Source: Legionella anisa (GTDB lineage: Bacteria; Pseudomonadota; Gammaproteobacteria; Legionellales; Legionellaceae). Taken from it: a stretch of 64,000 nt of DNA. Location: NCBI RefSeq assembly GCF_001467525.1, contig NZ_LNXS01000029.1:1-64000 (forward strand). Direction: 5' to 3'. A program made the position numbers and the translations under genes. The number at the start of each line of letters is the position of its first letter. The stretch's first letter is position 1. Shown here piece by piece: positions 26,861 to 36,397 of the stretch. The notes under the pieces are model-generated. The model was not told the DNA's origin. It saw only the letters and a program-made list of their open reading frames with translations, and did not search any database.

Positions 26861-28399
26861 CTAGTTCAATTGTTTTTTTGCCAAAGCTCTCAAGGTCCTT
26901 CGATCAATCTTTCCTGTAAAGCCATAGGGCAATTGGTCCATAATAATGACTTGATAAGGACCTTTGCCTGCCGGGAGCGATTCGTTAGTCCAATCCATTA
27001 ATGTTTGAGCGGTCAATTGGCCATTCTTAATTTTAAGTACTACATAAACAATAATTTTATCATCATTCTTTTTTTTAGGATTCGGTAAAGCAATCGCGGC
27101 AGCCTCTTTAACCGCATCATGTTGATAAAAGATATTTTCAATCTCCATGGGAGAAATAAGTTCTTTTCCGCGGCAAATAATGTCTACTTTACGACTTACG
27201 AACCAGTAATAACCCTCGTTATCTTGATAAGCAAGATCTCCCGTATGAAACCATCCGTTCTTTATCGTTTTCGCAGTCAAAGCAGCATCTTGCCAATAAC
27301 CGGAACACATACTCTCACCACGCACAATAATTTCGCCTGTTTTATGTGGCTTTAAAATAGGTTCCTCCTTTTCATCAATGAGTCGCATTTCCATACCTGC
27401 TATAGGAAATCCAATTGAACCGGTTTTCTTTTTTCCATAAGGAGGATTCATGGAATAGATCTGAAGTTCGGACATACCACATCCTTCAGTAATTTCGATG
27501 TGAAATAGTAAGTTAAATTTTTCCTGGAGAAAAACAGGTGTAGCATCACCACCGGAAAAGCAAAAATTGAGTGTGTTGATTTCATAATCCAAAAGTTCAG
27601 CTTGATTAATGAGCTCAAGATAAAGCTTAGGGAAGCCATAGATTTTGGTAATTTGATGTAAGTGAAGCTTTGCTAATGCTTCCTTAGGATCAAATTTGGG
27701 TAATAGCACCACACTAGCTCCAACAGCGTGAAAAGGTAAAATTTGCGAGCCAAGACCAATCAAATAGCATACTGGAAACATCACTAATGTTTGATCGCTA
27801 TGATGAATTTGAATTTGTGTTATTTGGTTTTGTGTACTTTGACTCAGACTTTGATGACTGTGTACAACCGTTTTGGGTAATCCTGTGGTGCCTGATGTAA
27901 AAAAAAGTAGGGCTGGTTTTTCCAATTCAATTTCAGTTGTTGAAGTGGGCGCCTGTGTAGGTAAGAGTAATTCTTGAAAATCAAGGGTGCCAGAATAACG
28001 ACTTGCTTCTGAAGTAAGATAACATTCCTTAATTTCTTTTACTATTTTTTCATCGTTGAGTAGCTGTTTATAATAATCTGACGTTGTTATAAAAATACAT
28101 GCTTCACTGTGTTTCAGAACGTAGTGAATCAATACATTATTAAATTGAATGTTCACAGGAACCGCTATAGCTCCTATCATAAAGCAAGCATAGTAACATA
28201 AAATAATTTCAATACTGTTTGGTAAAAGAAAAGCAACACAATCTCCTTTTGAAATCCCTTTTTCTAATAAAGAAGCCGCAAGATGATGAGTTAATACATA
28301 GAGTTCCTGGTAGGTATAACACTGTTGATTAATAACCAAGGCAATTTTATCAGGAAATTTTTCTGCTGAGTTACCGAGTAATGTACTTAATCGATACAT
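26861..28399 (-). CDS. Acyl-CoA synthetase / AMP-dependent ligase
   Basis: A 512-residue adenylate-forming enzyme of the ANL superfamily, which activates a carboxylic acid with ATP and usually transfers it to CoA. The phosphate loop is FFTSGTTGLPKTVVHSH near residue 170, with GCGMSELQIYSMNPPYG as the A5 region, GWFHTGDLAYQDNEGYYWF as the A7 motif, and FTGKIDRRTL at the C-terminus holding the A10 catalytic lysine. The substrate (fatty, aromatic or other acid) is not evident. Length is typical for medium or long-chain acyl-CoA ligases without a membrane anchor. It is divergent from the SDR-hutI operon, 192 bases apart. Confidence 0.88.
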   Translation of the reverse strand: MYRLSTLLGNSAEKFPDKIALVINQQCYTYQELYVLTHHLAASLLEKGISKGDCVAFLLPNSIEIILCYYACFMIGAIAVPVNIQFNNVLIHYVLKHSEACIFITTSDYYKQLLNDEKIVKEIKECYLTSEASRYSGTLDFQELLLPTQAPTSTTEIELEKPALLFFTSGTTGLPKTVVHSHQSLSQSTQNQITQIQIHHSDQTLVMFPVCYLIGLGSQILPFHAVGASVVLLPKFDPKEALAKLHLHQITKIYGFPKLYLELINQAELLDYEINTLNFCFSGGDATPVFLQEKFNLLFHIEITEGCGMSELQIYSMNPPYGKKKTGSIGFPIAGMEMRLIDEKEEPILKPHKTGEIIVRGESMCSGYWQDAALTAKTIKNGWFHTGDLAYQDNEGYYWFVSRKVDIICRGKELISPMEIENIFYQHDAVKEAAAIALPNPKKKNDDKIIVYVVLKIKNGQLTAQTLMDWTNESLPAGKGPYQVIIMDQLPYGFTGKIDRRTLRALAKKQLN

Positions 28400-28591
28400 C
28401 GATAAAATCCTTAAAGTTGTTTTCTCTATGGAACTTCTAAGATCGTAAAAATTGAGCCCAACACAGATTTGATATTTACAATCTATAATAGAATTCCTTC
28501 ATCTGGCAATGCATGCGCATAAAAATATGCCAAGTTTGTTCAATGTCTGGTATTATCTGCGCATGGCAAATCAAAAGAGTAAGAGAACATT

Positions 28592-29353
28592 GTGATTGTT
28601 ATTACCGGTGGAGGAAGTGGGATAGGAAGATCATTAGCTTTTTCTTTGGCAAAACGAGATCAATCAATCTTAATCGTAGGCAGAAGAGAAGAGTTATTGA
28701 AGGAAACAGCGGCTTTTTCTTCAAAAATTCAATATACTTGCGCTGACATCTCAACACATGAAGGTTTAGAGTCAATCAAAAATCACCTAAATAATGTGAG
28801 TCAAGTGAGTGCCCTGGTTAATAATGCAGGGACCTTAAATCCATTGGCTCTCCTGAAGGATGTTGAGCCTAAAGACTGGAATCATGCATTCAATACAAAT
28901 TTGAATGCTGCTCTTTTTCTCCCACAAATGATCTATGATAAATTGACTCATGGCCGTGTTTTAAATATCAGTTCCGGAGCTGCTTATTTTGCAATTAGGG
29001 GATGGGGGGCATATTGTGCATCTAAAGCAGCATTGTCGATGCTCACCAAATGTTGGCAGTTGGAGTCTAACTCAATTGCTTTTGCCAGTGTTATGCCGGG
29101 AATAATTGACACAAAAATGCAAGAGATTGCCCGAAGTAATGAAAATCCTGCCTATGATCAGGTCAATTTTTATAAGCGATTAAACGATGCAAATCGTTTA
29201 ATTTCACCGGATACAGTTGCCGAATTTTTGACTTGGCTTTTATTGGATGTGGATAAGAAGACTTTTGTATCCAAAGAGTGGGATATCTATGATACCAAAC
29301 ATCATAAAGCCTGGCTCAAACCCCCGCATCAAGTTCTTTATTGGGATTTTTAA
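28592..29353 (+). CDS. SDR-family oxidoreductase
   Basis: A 253-residue short-chain dehydrogenase/reductase. The Rossmann motif [10 protein letters not shown] is at residues 5-14, [11 protein letters not shown] follows in the middle, the catalytic pair is in [11 protein letters not shown], and [10 protein letters not shown] follows it. It has the classical SDR fold with probable NADP preference, suggested by the Arg-Arg after the second strand (VGRREELL). The substrate is unknown. It starts with GTG at 28592, preceded by AAGAGA. Its stop codon overlaps the hutI start by one base (TAATG), so the two are translationally coupled, which suggests a link to histidine breakdown or simple co-regulation. 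Confidence 0.88.
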   Translation: MIVITGGGSGIGRSLAFSLAKRDQSILIVGRREELLKETAAFSSKIQYTCADISTHEGLESIKNHLNNVSQVSALVNNAGTLNPLALLKDVEPKDWNHAFNTNLNAALFLPQMIYDKLTHGRVLNISSGAAYFAIRGWGAYCASKAALSMLTKCWQLESNSIAFASVMPGIIDTKMQEIARSNENPAYDQVNFYKRLNDANRLISPDTVAEFLTWLLLDVDKKTFVSKEWDIYDTKHHKAWLKPPHQVLYWDF

Positions 29354-30576
29354 TGTCTGCGTGTGAAAAATTATTATTAAATGCAACTACTATTGATGCT
29401 CAGGGAAACCAGTTAACTCAGCAAGCTATTGCGACTAAAAATGGTCTTATTGAATGGTGTGGGCCGCAAGCACAAATGCCTTCGCAATTTTATGAACTGC
29501 ACCATAAAGAAGAATGTCAGGGGAAATTAGTTACTCCAGGTCTTATCGATTGTCATACTCATTTGGTTTATGGGGGGGATCGATCAACCGAGTTTCAAAT
29601 GAAACTAGCCGGAGTTAGTTATGCTGAAATTGCCAAGGCAGGTGGTGGAATTTTGTCTACGGTACGCCACACACGAGCAGCGTCTGAAGAGGAATTGCTC
29701 CAACAATCCTTACCTAGAATTCTTGCTTTACGTGCTGATGGTGTGACAACAGTCGAGATTAAGTCAGGTTATGGACTGGATTTGCCTAATGAATTAAAAA
29801 TGCTGCGAGTAGCAAAGCGTTTAGGTGAGCTAACGGGATTAAGAGTTAGAAAAACTTTTCTTGGTGCGCATGCAGTAGGCCCTGAATTTCAAGGAAATAG
29901 TCAGGCTTATATCGATGTTCTTTGTCACGAAATGTTACCCGCATTGTATGAAGAAAATTTAGCAGACTCAGTAGACGTATTTTGTGAGTCCATTGCTTTT
30001 TCACTCAAACAAACAGAACAAGTTTTTACTGCTGCACGGAAATTAAATCTTCCTATAAAATGTCATGCCGAGCAATTATCCAATCTTGGAGCAAGTGAGC
30101 TTGCAGCAGAGTTTGGCGCTTTGTCTTGTGATCATTTGGAGTTTCTGGATGAGAAAGGAGCATATGCTATGGCAAAGGCAAACACAGTTGCTGTTTTACT
30201 CCCGGGTGCCTATTATTTTCTACGTGAAAAACAAAAGCCTCCAGTAGAGTTACTGCGACGAGCTGGAGTAGGTATGGCAATTGCCACCGATTGTAATCCT
30301 GGTTCATCGCCAACTACTTCATTACGTTTGATGATGAGTATGGCCTGCCAATTTTTTTCATTATCAGTTCCTGAAGCACTCGCGGCAGTTACAAGTCAAG
30401 CTGCAAGAGCATTAGGTTTGCAAAAAACGCTCGGTACACTTGCTAAAGGTATGCACGCTGATTTGCTATTATGGTCTGTTAGTGACAGTGCCGCTCTGTG
30501 TTATTATTTTGCCTATCCCTTATCACATCGTATGATGATTGCAGGAGAATGGGTTTCTACAGAGAATAATTATTAG
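29353..30576 (+). CDS. hutI: Imidazolonepropionase
   Basis: A 407-residue amidohydrolase that opens the ring of 4-imidazolone-5-propanoate to give N-formimidoyl-glutamate, the third step of histidine degradation. Metal ligands H68 and H70 are in [11 protein letters not shown]; further family motifs are [31 protein letters not shown] and [15 protein letters not shown]. Length fits the family (about 405). The start is the ATG at 29353, which overlaps the SDR stop by one base; the in-frame TTG at 29341 has no advantage. Its product is the substrate of HutG, encoded at 25132-26091. Confidence 0.96.
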   Translation: MSACEKLLLNATTIDAQGNQLTQQAIATKNGLIEWCGPQAQMPSQFYELHHKEECQGKLVTPGLIDCHTHLVYGGDRSTEFQMKLAGVSYAEIAKAGGGILSTVRHTRAASEEELLQQSLPRILALRADGVTTVEIKSGYGLDLPNELKMLRVAKRLGELTGLRVRKTFLGAHAVGPEFQGNSQAYIDVLCHEMLPALYEENLADSVDVFCESIAFSLKQTEQVFTAARKLNLPIKCHAEQLSNLGASELAAEFGALSCDHLEFLDEKGAYAMAKANTVAVLLPGAYYFLREKQKPPVELLRRAGVGMAIATDCNPGSSPTTSLRLMMSMACQFFSLSVPEALAAVTSQAARALGLQKTLGTLAKGMHADLLLWSVSDSAALCYYFAYPLSHRMMIAGEWVSTENNY

Positions 30577-30584
30577 GAAATAAA

Positions 30585-31271
30585 ATGATGTTGAAACCAC
30601 TAAAAACAATGTTCTCTTTATGTTTTATTGTAAGCTCTTTCGCTGTTTGGGCAGTAAATCCAGTATCAATTAAAAAAGAGACGCCCGCTTATATTCTTGA
30701 TATCAAATACCCACAAGAATTTAAAGACCCGCGCATCAATGCTGCAGTACAGAGTTTCATTGAAAAAACTAAAAAAAGTTTTTTTAAAGAAATCGCAGAT
30801 GATGCGGATGTTCCTGCTGATGCACCAGGAAAGTCGGGTTTAAATGTCACTTATTCTTTGCCCTATAAAACGAAAAATGCCTTAAGTGTGTCTTTTAATA
30901 TTTCGATTTATCACCGGGGAGCTGCACATCCTTCAAATACAGTGGCGGTATTAAATTTCATTAATGGTCGTCAAGTTAATTTATCTGATTTATTTCGTCC
31001 TGAAGTAAATTATTTAAAGCCTATTGCCAGTTTCTGCAGCAAAGAAATTACTAAGAAAAATATTTCGGACAAAAAATGGATTGAAGAAGGTACCAAGCCT
31101 ATAGATAAAAATTATAAAATTTGGTCTTTTTCTTCTGATGGAATAAATATTATTTTTGATACGTACCAGGTCGCTGCTTATGTCTATGGTCCGCAGACGG
31201 TAAAAATACCTTTGTCACAAATTTCTTCTTTACTCAATCCTGAAGTAATGCATAGTGTTTGGGGTCGTTAA
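30585..31271 (+). CDS. Exported DUF3298/RsiV-like protein
   Basis: A 228-residue protein with a signal peptide (MLKPLKTMFSLCFIVSSFAVWA) and the DUF4163/DUF3298 architecture: a first domain around KKETPAYILDIKYPQEF, then SVSFNISIYHRGAAHPSN, and a C-terminal DUF3298 with FNFINGRQVNLSDLF-like and DTYQVAAYVYGPQTVKIPL stretches. In Bacillus, RsiV of this family binds lysozyme, but most proteobacterial members are uncharacterised periplasmic proteins. Two adjacent ATG codons follow AGGAAA. It starts eight bases after hutI and its stop overlaps the OPT gene by one base, so it is firmly part of the operon. Confidence 0.8.
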   Translation: MMLKPLKTMFSLCFIVSSFAVWAVNPVSIKKETPAYILDIKYPQEFKDPRINAAVQSFIEKTKKSFFKEIADDADVPADAPGKSGLNVTYSLPYKTKNALSVSFNISIYHRGAAHPSNTVAVLNFINGRQVNLSDLFRPEVNYLKPIASFCSKEITKKNISDKKWIEEGTKPIDKNYKIWSFSSDGINIIFDTYQVAAYVYGPQTVKIPLSQISSLLNPEVMHSVWGR

Positions 31272-33283
31272 TGGCTGATACTCCTTTTATAGCTGCTGAT
31301 AAAAATGTAGCTGAACTTTCTTTTCGAGTTATTCTTCTTGCAATAATACTGACTGTTTTGTTGGCTATGTCCAATGCGTATCTTGCTTTGAAGCTGGGGA
31401 TTTTGACTTCTGCATCCATTCCGGCTGCAATTATTTCTATGGGGATTTTGCGCTTTTTTAAAAATTCCACCATTCTTGAGAATAATGCAGTGCAAACCGC
31501 AGCATCTGCTGGTGAGGCTGTGGCAGGAGGGATTGTTTATACCATTCCCGCATTGATTATTATTGGTTTTTGGAATCATTTTGATTACCTCACTAATTTT
31601 TTCATTGCGGTTTGTGGTGGAGTTCTAGGGGTATTATTTTCCATTCCACTACGTCGTATTTTAGTCCACGATCAATCTTTAAAATTTCCCGAAGGGAGAG
31701 CAATTGCGGAAGTATTAAAATCGTCCGTTGAAAAAACAGGTCTTAAGGACATATTAATTGGGGGAGCAGTAGGTGCTCTGGTTGAATTATTCCAAACAGG
31801 ATTTAAAGTAATTGCTAACAGTTGGGGCTATTGGTTCGTGGTAAAACGATCGTTATTTGGTCTTGGCGCTGGTTTCTCCGCTACGATGATAGGTGCTGGT
31901 TATCTTGTTGGCCATGATATGACGATTAGTATCTTTTTGGGAGCAGTAATCTCTTGGTTAGTTGCATTGCCTGTAGTCAGCTACTTTAATCCCGAATTTG
32001 TAAATCATTATCCTGCTGAACAAGCTGCAACGTTTTTATGGAACAGCGAAATGCGCTATCTGGGCATAGGCGCTATGTTGTTTGCAGGAGTGTGGACTTT
32101 TTTAAAATTAGTTAAACCACTTTCTAGAAGTATCCATACTTCACTGAAAACATTTATGTCTAAAGGAAGCGTTAGTTCGCAGTTGCCTCGGATTGATAAG
32201 GACATCCCTTTGCCTTATATTTTAATTGGTACTGGTGCATTTGCTGCAATCTTGTTTCTTTTTTTTCAGCTTGTTCTGCCTTTGGGACAAGTAGGATTGG
32301 ACAATCAATATTCACCAACTCTGGTTTTTTTTGCTGTACTTTATGTCTTATTTATAGGCTTTATTTTTTCGGTTATTACCGCCTATTTTTCAGGTATGGT
32401 AGGTGTTACTGCAAGTCCTGGGAGTTCTGTTGTCATCTCAGGAATGCTTTTTGCCGCATGGTTGCTGTTAGTCGCTATTGATCATTTATTGCCATTACCT
32501 TTAAGTGCGCAACAAATCCAGGCCGCTGAAGCAATTACGATTATTATTGGCGCTGTAGTTACTGGCATTGCGGCAATTGCGAATGATAATACCCAAGATC
32601 TTAAAGTAGGACAGCTAGTCGGGGCTACACCATGGAAACAACAATTGATGTTATTGCTGGGGGTAGTGATTTCTTCTTTAGTTATTCCACCAGTAATGCA
32701 GTTGTTATTTAATGTTTATGGAATTGCGGGAGTAATGCCTCATCCTGATATGGATATAAGTCAATCGTTGCCTGCGCCAACGGCCGCTTTAATGGCTGCT
32801 ATTACGGAGGCTGTATTTAGAAATTCATTACCATGGGCCATGATGTTGATTGGTTCTGCAATTATTCTGATTATTATTTTTCTCAATCATATTTTTAAAT
32901 TACGCCGTTATTTAAATTTATCCATTCTAGGAATCGCTATAGGAATGTATTTACCACTTTCCTCTTCATTCCCACTGTTTATTGGCGGTATGATTGCATT
33001 GCTCGTTAAAGAACGTTTGAAACGCACGACCCCTGTTAAAGAAGAAGCAATGATCCGCAAACAAAGAGGGACTCTGATTGCCTGTGGTTTGGTAGCAGGT
33101 TCTGCAATTATGGATGTGTTGCTTGCTATTCCTTTTTCAATCTTTCAAAGCCCAGATGCTTTGCAATTGGTCGGCCCAGGCTGGGAAAATATAGGTGTGT
33201 ATTTGGGAGTTTTATCTACTTTAATACTTGCTTGGTGGATCAATCATCGGGTAGTTGGAAAAAGAAACGATTCGGCCTCCTAA
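31271..33283 (+). CDS. OPT-family oligopeptide transporter
   Basis: A permease of about 670 residues with some 16 membrane helices, belonging to the oligopeptide transporter (OPT) superfamily. Conserved stretches include ENNAVQTAASAGEAVAGG near residue 78 and KFPEGRAIAEVLKSS, and the second half contains GVTASPGSSVVISGML and AIANDNTQDLKVGQLVGATP. Bacterial members are proton-coupled importers of small peptides or metal chelates. The ATG at 31271 overlaps the preceding stop codon (TAATG). An importer downstream of hutI would make sense if it brings in peptides that feed histidine or other amino-acid catabolism, but the substrate is unproven. Confidence 0.92.
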   Translation: MADTPFIAADKNVAELSFRVILLAIILTVLLAMSNAYLALKLGILTSASIPAAIISMGILRFFKNSTILENNAVQTAASAGEAVAGGIVYTIPALIIIGFWNHFDYLTNFFIAVCGGVLGVLFSIPLRRILVHDQSLKFPEGRAIAEVLKSSVEKTGLKDILIGGAVGALVELFQTGFKVIANSWGYWFVVKRSLFGLGAGFSATMIGAGYLVGHDMTISIFLGAVISWLVALPVVSYFNPEFVNHYPAEQAATFLWNSEMRYLGIGAMLFAGVWTFLKLVKPLSRSIHTSLKTFMSKGSVSSQLPRIDKDIPLPYILIGTGAFAAILFLFFQLVLPLGQVGLDNQYSPTLVFFAVLYVLFIGFIFSVITAYFSGMVGVTASPGSSVVISGMLFAAWLLLVAIDHLLPLPLSAQQIQAAEAITIIIGAVVTGIAAIANDNTQDLKVGQLVGATPWKQQLMLLLGVVISSLVIPPVMQLLFNVYGIAGVMPHPDMDISQSLPAPTAALMAAITEAVFRNSLPWAMMLIGSAIILIIIFLNHIFKLRRYLNLSILGIAIGMYLPLSSSFPLFIGGMIALLVKERLKRTTPVKEEAMIRKQRGTLIACGLVAGSAIMDVLLAIPFSIFQSPDALQLVGPGWENIGVYLGVLSTLILAWWINHRVVGKRNDSAS

Positions 33284-33288
33284 TTTTC

Positions 33289-33351
33289 GTAGCCTGGGTG
33301 CAGCGCAGCGAAACCCGGGTTCCGGTCCTTATGGACCTACACCCAGGCTAC
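33289..33351. repeat. REP-like palindrome, copy 3
   Basis: GTAGCCTGGGTGCAGCGCAG leads into GAAACCCGGGTTCCGGTCC, and the right arm ends CCTACACCCAGGCTAC. It begins six bases after the OPT stop codon. The centre (GGTCCTTATGGACC) is the inverse of that in copy 2. It sits between the convergent OPT and valS genes. Confidence 0.88.
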
Positions 33352-33389
33352 ATTTTTGATTTTGTTTTATTGGAATTGAAATTCTAAAT

Positions 33390-33440
33390 GTAGCCTGGGT
33401 GTAGCGCAGCAAAACCCGGGTTCCGATTAGACCTACACCC
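33390..33440. repeat. REP-like palindrome, copy 4 (right arm eroded)
   Basis: GTAGCCTGGGTGTAGCGCAG is intact, the centre AACCCGGGTTCCGATTAG is recognisable, and the right arm keeps ACCTACACCCA but then reads TCACGG instead of GGCTAC. It is the second copy in the same convergent gap, 38 bases after copy 3. Confidence 0.8.
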
Positions 33441-33473
33441 ATCACGGTTTTTCCGTGTAGAGTGACCCCTTCT

Positions 33474-36239
33474 TTACAATGACTCTACCCTGGTTTTATG
33501 TTGTAACAGCTTGTCTTTAGTTTGCTGTGCCTGCGCCAATTTTTCACGTTCTTTAGCGATAATTTCTGCAGGTGCTTTATCAGTAAATTTAGGGTTATTT
33601 AATTTACCTTCGGCAAGCCCAATGTCTTTATCTAATTTAGCTAATTCCTTTGTTAAACGCGCCAACTCTGCATCTTTGTCAATTAAATCAGCCATTGGAA
33701 TGAGTAATTCAATTTCACCTAATACAGCAGTTGCAGATACGGGCACCTTTTCATCTGCTCCCAGATAATGAATATGACTTAATTTACTCAATGCTTTTAA
33801 AGTATGCTGATATTTTTCCACTCTTTCTTTAAGCTCTGGTGTACTATTACGCATATAAAGTGGAATAAGTTTAGCGGGTGAAATCGACATTTCACTACGT
33901 ATGGTGCGTACAGCTTGAATCGCTGATTTTAACCATTCCAACTCTTCTTCGATCGCCTCATTGATGAATTCATGATTCACTTGAGGGTAAGCGCTAATCA
34001 TAATGCTCGTGCCATCATCACTGGTTAAATTTGTAGTACGCTGCCAAATTTCTTCGGTAATGAATGGCATTAAAGGGTGCAACATTTTAAGAATTTGATC
34101 AAGAACGTGAATCAAGGTCCTGCGAGTACCTCGCTTTAAAGCACCCAATGCATGTTCATCTTGTAATACCGGCTTGGATAATTCCAGGTACCAATCGCAA
34201 TATTCGTGCCAAACAAATTCGTAAATCGTGTTTGATAACAAATCAAATCGATACGTTTCAAAATAATGATGTACTTTGTTTATGGTGCGTTGCAAACGGG
34301 ATAAAATCCATTGATCTGACGGGCTATACTGAAATGCCCCGTCATCGAAATCTATTTGTTCCTCATCGGTATTGAGCAATACGTACCGTGCAGCATTCCA
34401 CAGTTTGTTGCAAAAATTGCGATAACCTTCCACTCGGCCTATATCAAAGCGTACATTACGACCGGTAGATGCAAGAGAGCAATAGGTAAAGCGAAGGGCA
34501 TCTGTTCCATAGGCACTAATGCCTTCAGGGAATTCTTTACGTGTGTTTTTGATTATTTTGTCACGAACTGATTGCAACATGAGATTAGAAGTTCGTTTTG
34601 CAATAAGTGATTCGAGATCAATTCCATCAACAATGTCCAGCGGGTCAAGCACATTGCCTTTAGATTTGGACATTTTATGTCCTTCACTATCTCGAATTAA
34701 TCCGGTAATAAAGACTTCTTTAAAAGGAATTTTTCCGGTAAATTTTAAGCCCATCATAATCATACGAGCAACCCAGAAAAAGATAATATCAAAACCAGTA
34801 ACGAGTACTGAAGTCGGATAGAACTGTTCTAATTCAGGGGTACGTTCAGGCCAGCCCAGTGTTGAGAAAGGCCAAAGCGCGGAAGAAAACCAGGTATCTA
34901 GAACGTCTTCATCTTGCTTGAGTACCGTTGAATCTTTAATTTTGTATTTAAAACGCACATCGTTTTCACTGTACCCTACATAAACATTACCATTGCTGTC
35001 ATACCATGCAGGTATCCGATGGCCCCACCATAATTGACGGCTAATACACCAATCTTCAATGTTATCCATCCATTGAAAATAGGTTTTGGTCCAGGTTTCT
35101 GGAATAAATCGAATTTCACCGTTTTTCACAGCAGCTATTGCAGGTTCAGCTAATGGTTGGGTTTTTACATACCATTGATCGGTGAGCAGGGGTTCTATAA
35201 TGACATGCGATTTTTCGCCACGAGGTACTTTTAATTTATGTGGTTCGGTTTTAATTAATAAGCCTGCTGTTTCCAGATCCTTAATAATTTGTTCTCGAGC
35301 TACAAATCGGTCCATACCTTGATATTTTAAAGGGGCATTCTTATTAATAGAGGCTTTTTTGGTTAAGATATTTATAACAGGAAGCTGATGACGTTTACCT
35401 ACTTCATGATCGTTAAAGTCATGGGCAGGTGTGATTTTAACGCAGCCACTGCCGAACTCTTTATCGACATATTCATCAGCGATTATGGGGATGGTCCGCT
35501 CACAAAGCGGGAGATGAACCTGTTGTCCGATAAGATGTTTGAAGCGTGGATCTTCAGGATGTACGGCAACTGCTGTGTCTCCTAACATGGTTTCAGGACG
35601 TGTAGTAGCTACAATAAGCGATTCAGTTGAGTTAACAACTGGGTAGCGAATATGCCAGAGGAAACCATCTTCTTCTTCAGAAAGTACTTCAAGATCAGAT
35701 ACTGCGGTACCTAACTTAGGATCCCAATTCACTAGACGGGTTCCACGGTAAATTAGTCCTTCGTCATAGAGTTGCACAAATACTTTTTGTACAGCAGCTG
35801 ATAATCCTTCATCCATGGTAAATCGTTCACGACTCCAGTCTACTGAAGTCCCCAAACGTCTCATTTGTTGTGTGATGGTATTACCTGATTCATTTTTCCA
35901 TTGCCAAACGCGCTCTAAAAATTGTTCACGGCTAAGATCTTTTCTGGAAACTCCTGAAGCCTCGAGCTGACGTTCAACGACAAGTTGCGTTGAAATTCCT
36001 GCGTGGTCAGTACCCGGTTGCCATAAAGTTCTATCACCTAACATCCGATGATAACGGGTCAACGCATCCATAATCGTATGCTGAAAACCATGTCCCATGT
36101 GCAGGCTACCCGTGACGTTAGGAGGAGGAAGCATGATGCAATATTTTTTACCGTCACCATGAGGTTGGAAATAATGATGATTTTCCCAATTTTTATAGCA
36201 TGTTTTTTCAATTGCTTCAGGGGAATAGATTTTATCCAT
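33474..36239 (-). CDS. valS: Valine--tRNA ligase
   Basis: A 921-residue class I valyl-tRNA synthetase. The HIGH motif is in [15 protein letters not shown] (about residues 38-52), the KMSKS motif in [17 protein letters not shown] (about 525), and the CP1 editing domain lies between them ([17 protein letters not shown]). The tRNA anticodon-binding domain is followed by the C-terminal coiled-coil arm ([20 protein letters not shown]). E. coli ValS has 951 residues. It is a single gene, convergent with the OPT operon across two REP-like elements. Confidence 0.98.
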   Translation of the reverse strand: MDKIYSPEAIEKTCYKNWENHHYFQPHGDGKKYCIMLPPPNVTGSLHMGHGFQHTIMDALTRYHRMLGDRTLWQPGTDHAGISTQLVVERQLEASGVSRKDLSREQFLERVWQWKNESGNTITQQMRRLGTSVDWSRERFTMDEGLSAAVQKVFVQLYDEGLIYRGTRLVNWDPKLGTAVSDLEVLSEEEDGFLWHIRYPVVNSTESLIVATTRPETMLGDTAVAVHPEDPRFKHLIGQQVHLPLCERTIPIIADEYVDKEFGSGCVKITPAHDFNDHEVGKRHQLPVINILTKKASINKNAPLKYQGMDRFVAREQIIKDLETAGLLIKTEPHKLKVPRGEKSHVIIEPLLTDQWYVKTQPLAEPAIAAVKNGEIRFIPETWTKTYFQWMDNIEDWCISRQLWWGHRIPAWYDSNGNVYVGYSENDVRFKYKIKDSTVLKQDEDVLDTWFSSALWPFSTLGWPERTPELEQFYPTSVLVTGFDIIFFWVARMIMMGLKFTGKIPFKEVFITGLIRDSEGHKMSKSKGNVLDPLDIVDGIDLESLIAKRTSNLMLQSVRDKIIKNTRKEFPEGISAYGTDALRFTYCSLASTGRNVRFDIGRVEGYRNFCNKLWNAARYVLLNTDEEQIDFDDGAFQYSPSDQWILSRLQRTINKVHHYFETYRFDLLSNTIYEFVWHEYCDWYLELSKPVLQDEHALGALKRGTRRTLIHVLDQILKMLHPLMPFITEEIWQRTTNLTSDDGTSIMISAYPQVNHEFINEAIEEELEWLKSAIQAVRTIRSEMSISPAKLIPLYMRNSTPELKERVEKYQHTLKALSKLSHIHYLGADEKVPVSATAVLGEIELLIPMADLIDKDAELARLTKELAKLDKDIGLAEGKLNNPKFTDKAPAEIIAKEREKLAQAQQTKDKLLQHKTRVESL

Positions 36240-36347
36240 GATTAAACCTGTACTGATAAAAGACGAAATATTATCACAAATTCAATCGTAAGTTGAGTTA
36301 ATTAGGGGCCACAATGTAAGGTGTTTAAATTAAACAAAAGGTATATG

Positions 36348-36384
36348 GAGCAACTGTCTTGAATTTTATTTAAAACAGTTGCTC
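36348..36384 (-). terminator. Candidate terminator of the ankyrin gene
   Basis: GAGCAACTGT at 36348-36357 is the exact reverse complement of ACAGTTGCTC at 36375-36384, giving a ten-pair stem with a 17-base loop. It lies just after the stop of the minus-strand ankyrin gene (36398). The following minus-strand sequence has only a short T-run (CCTTTTG), so it may be a weak terminator or an RNA-stabilising hairpin. Confidence 0.5.
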
Positions 36385-36397
36385 TGCTTGCTTATTT

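Noticed and set aside
28484-28489. TATAAT upstream of the SDR operon as a -10 box
   Set aside because: No acceptable -35 box at the proper distance was found; in AT-rich DNA such hexamers are frequent.
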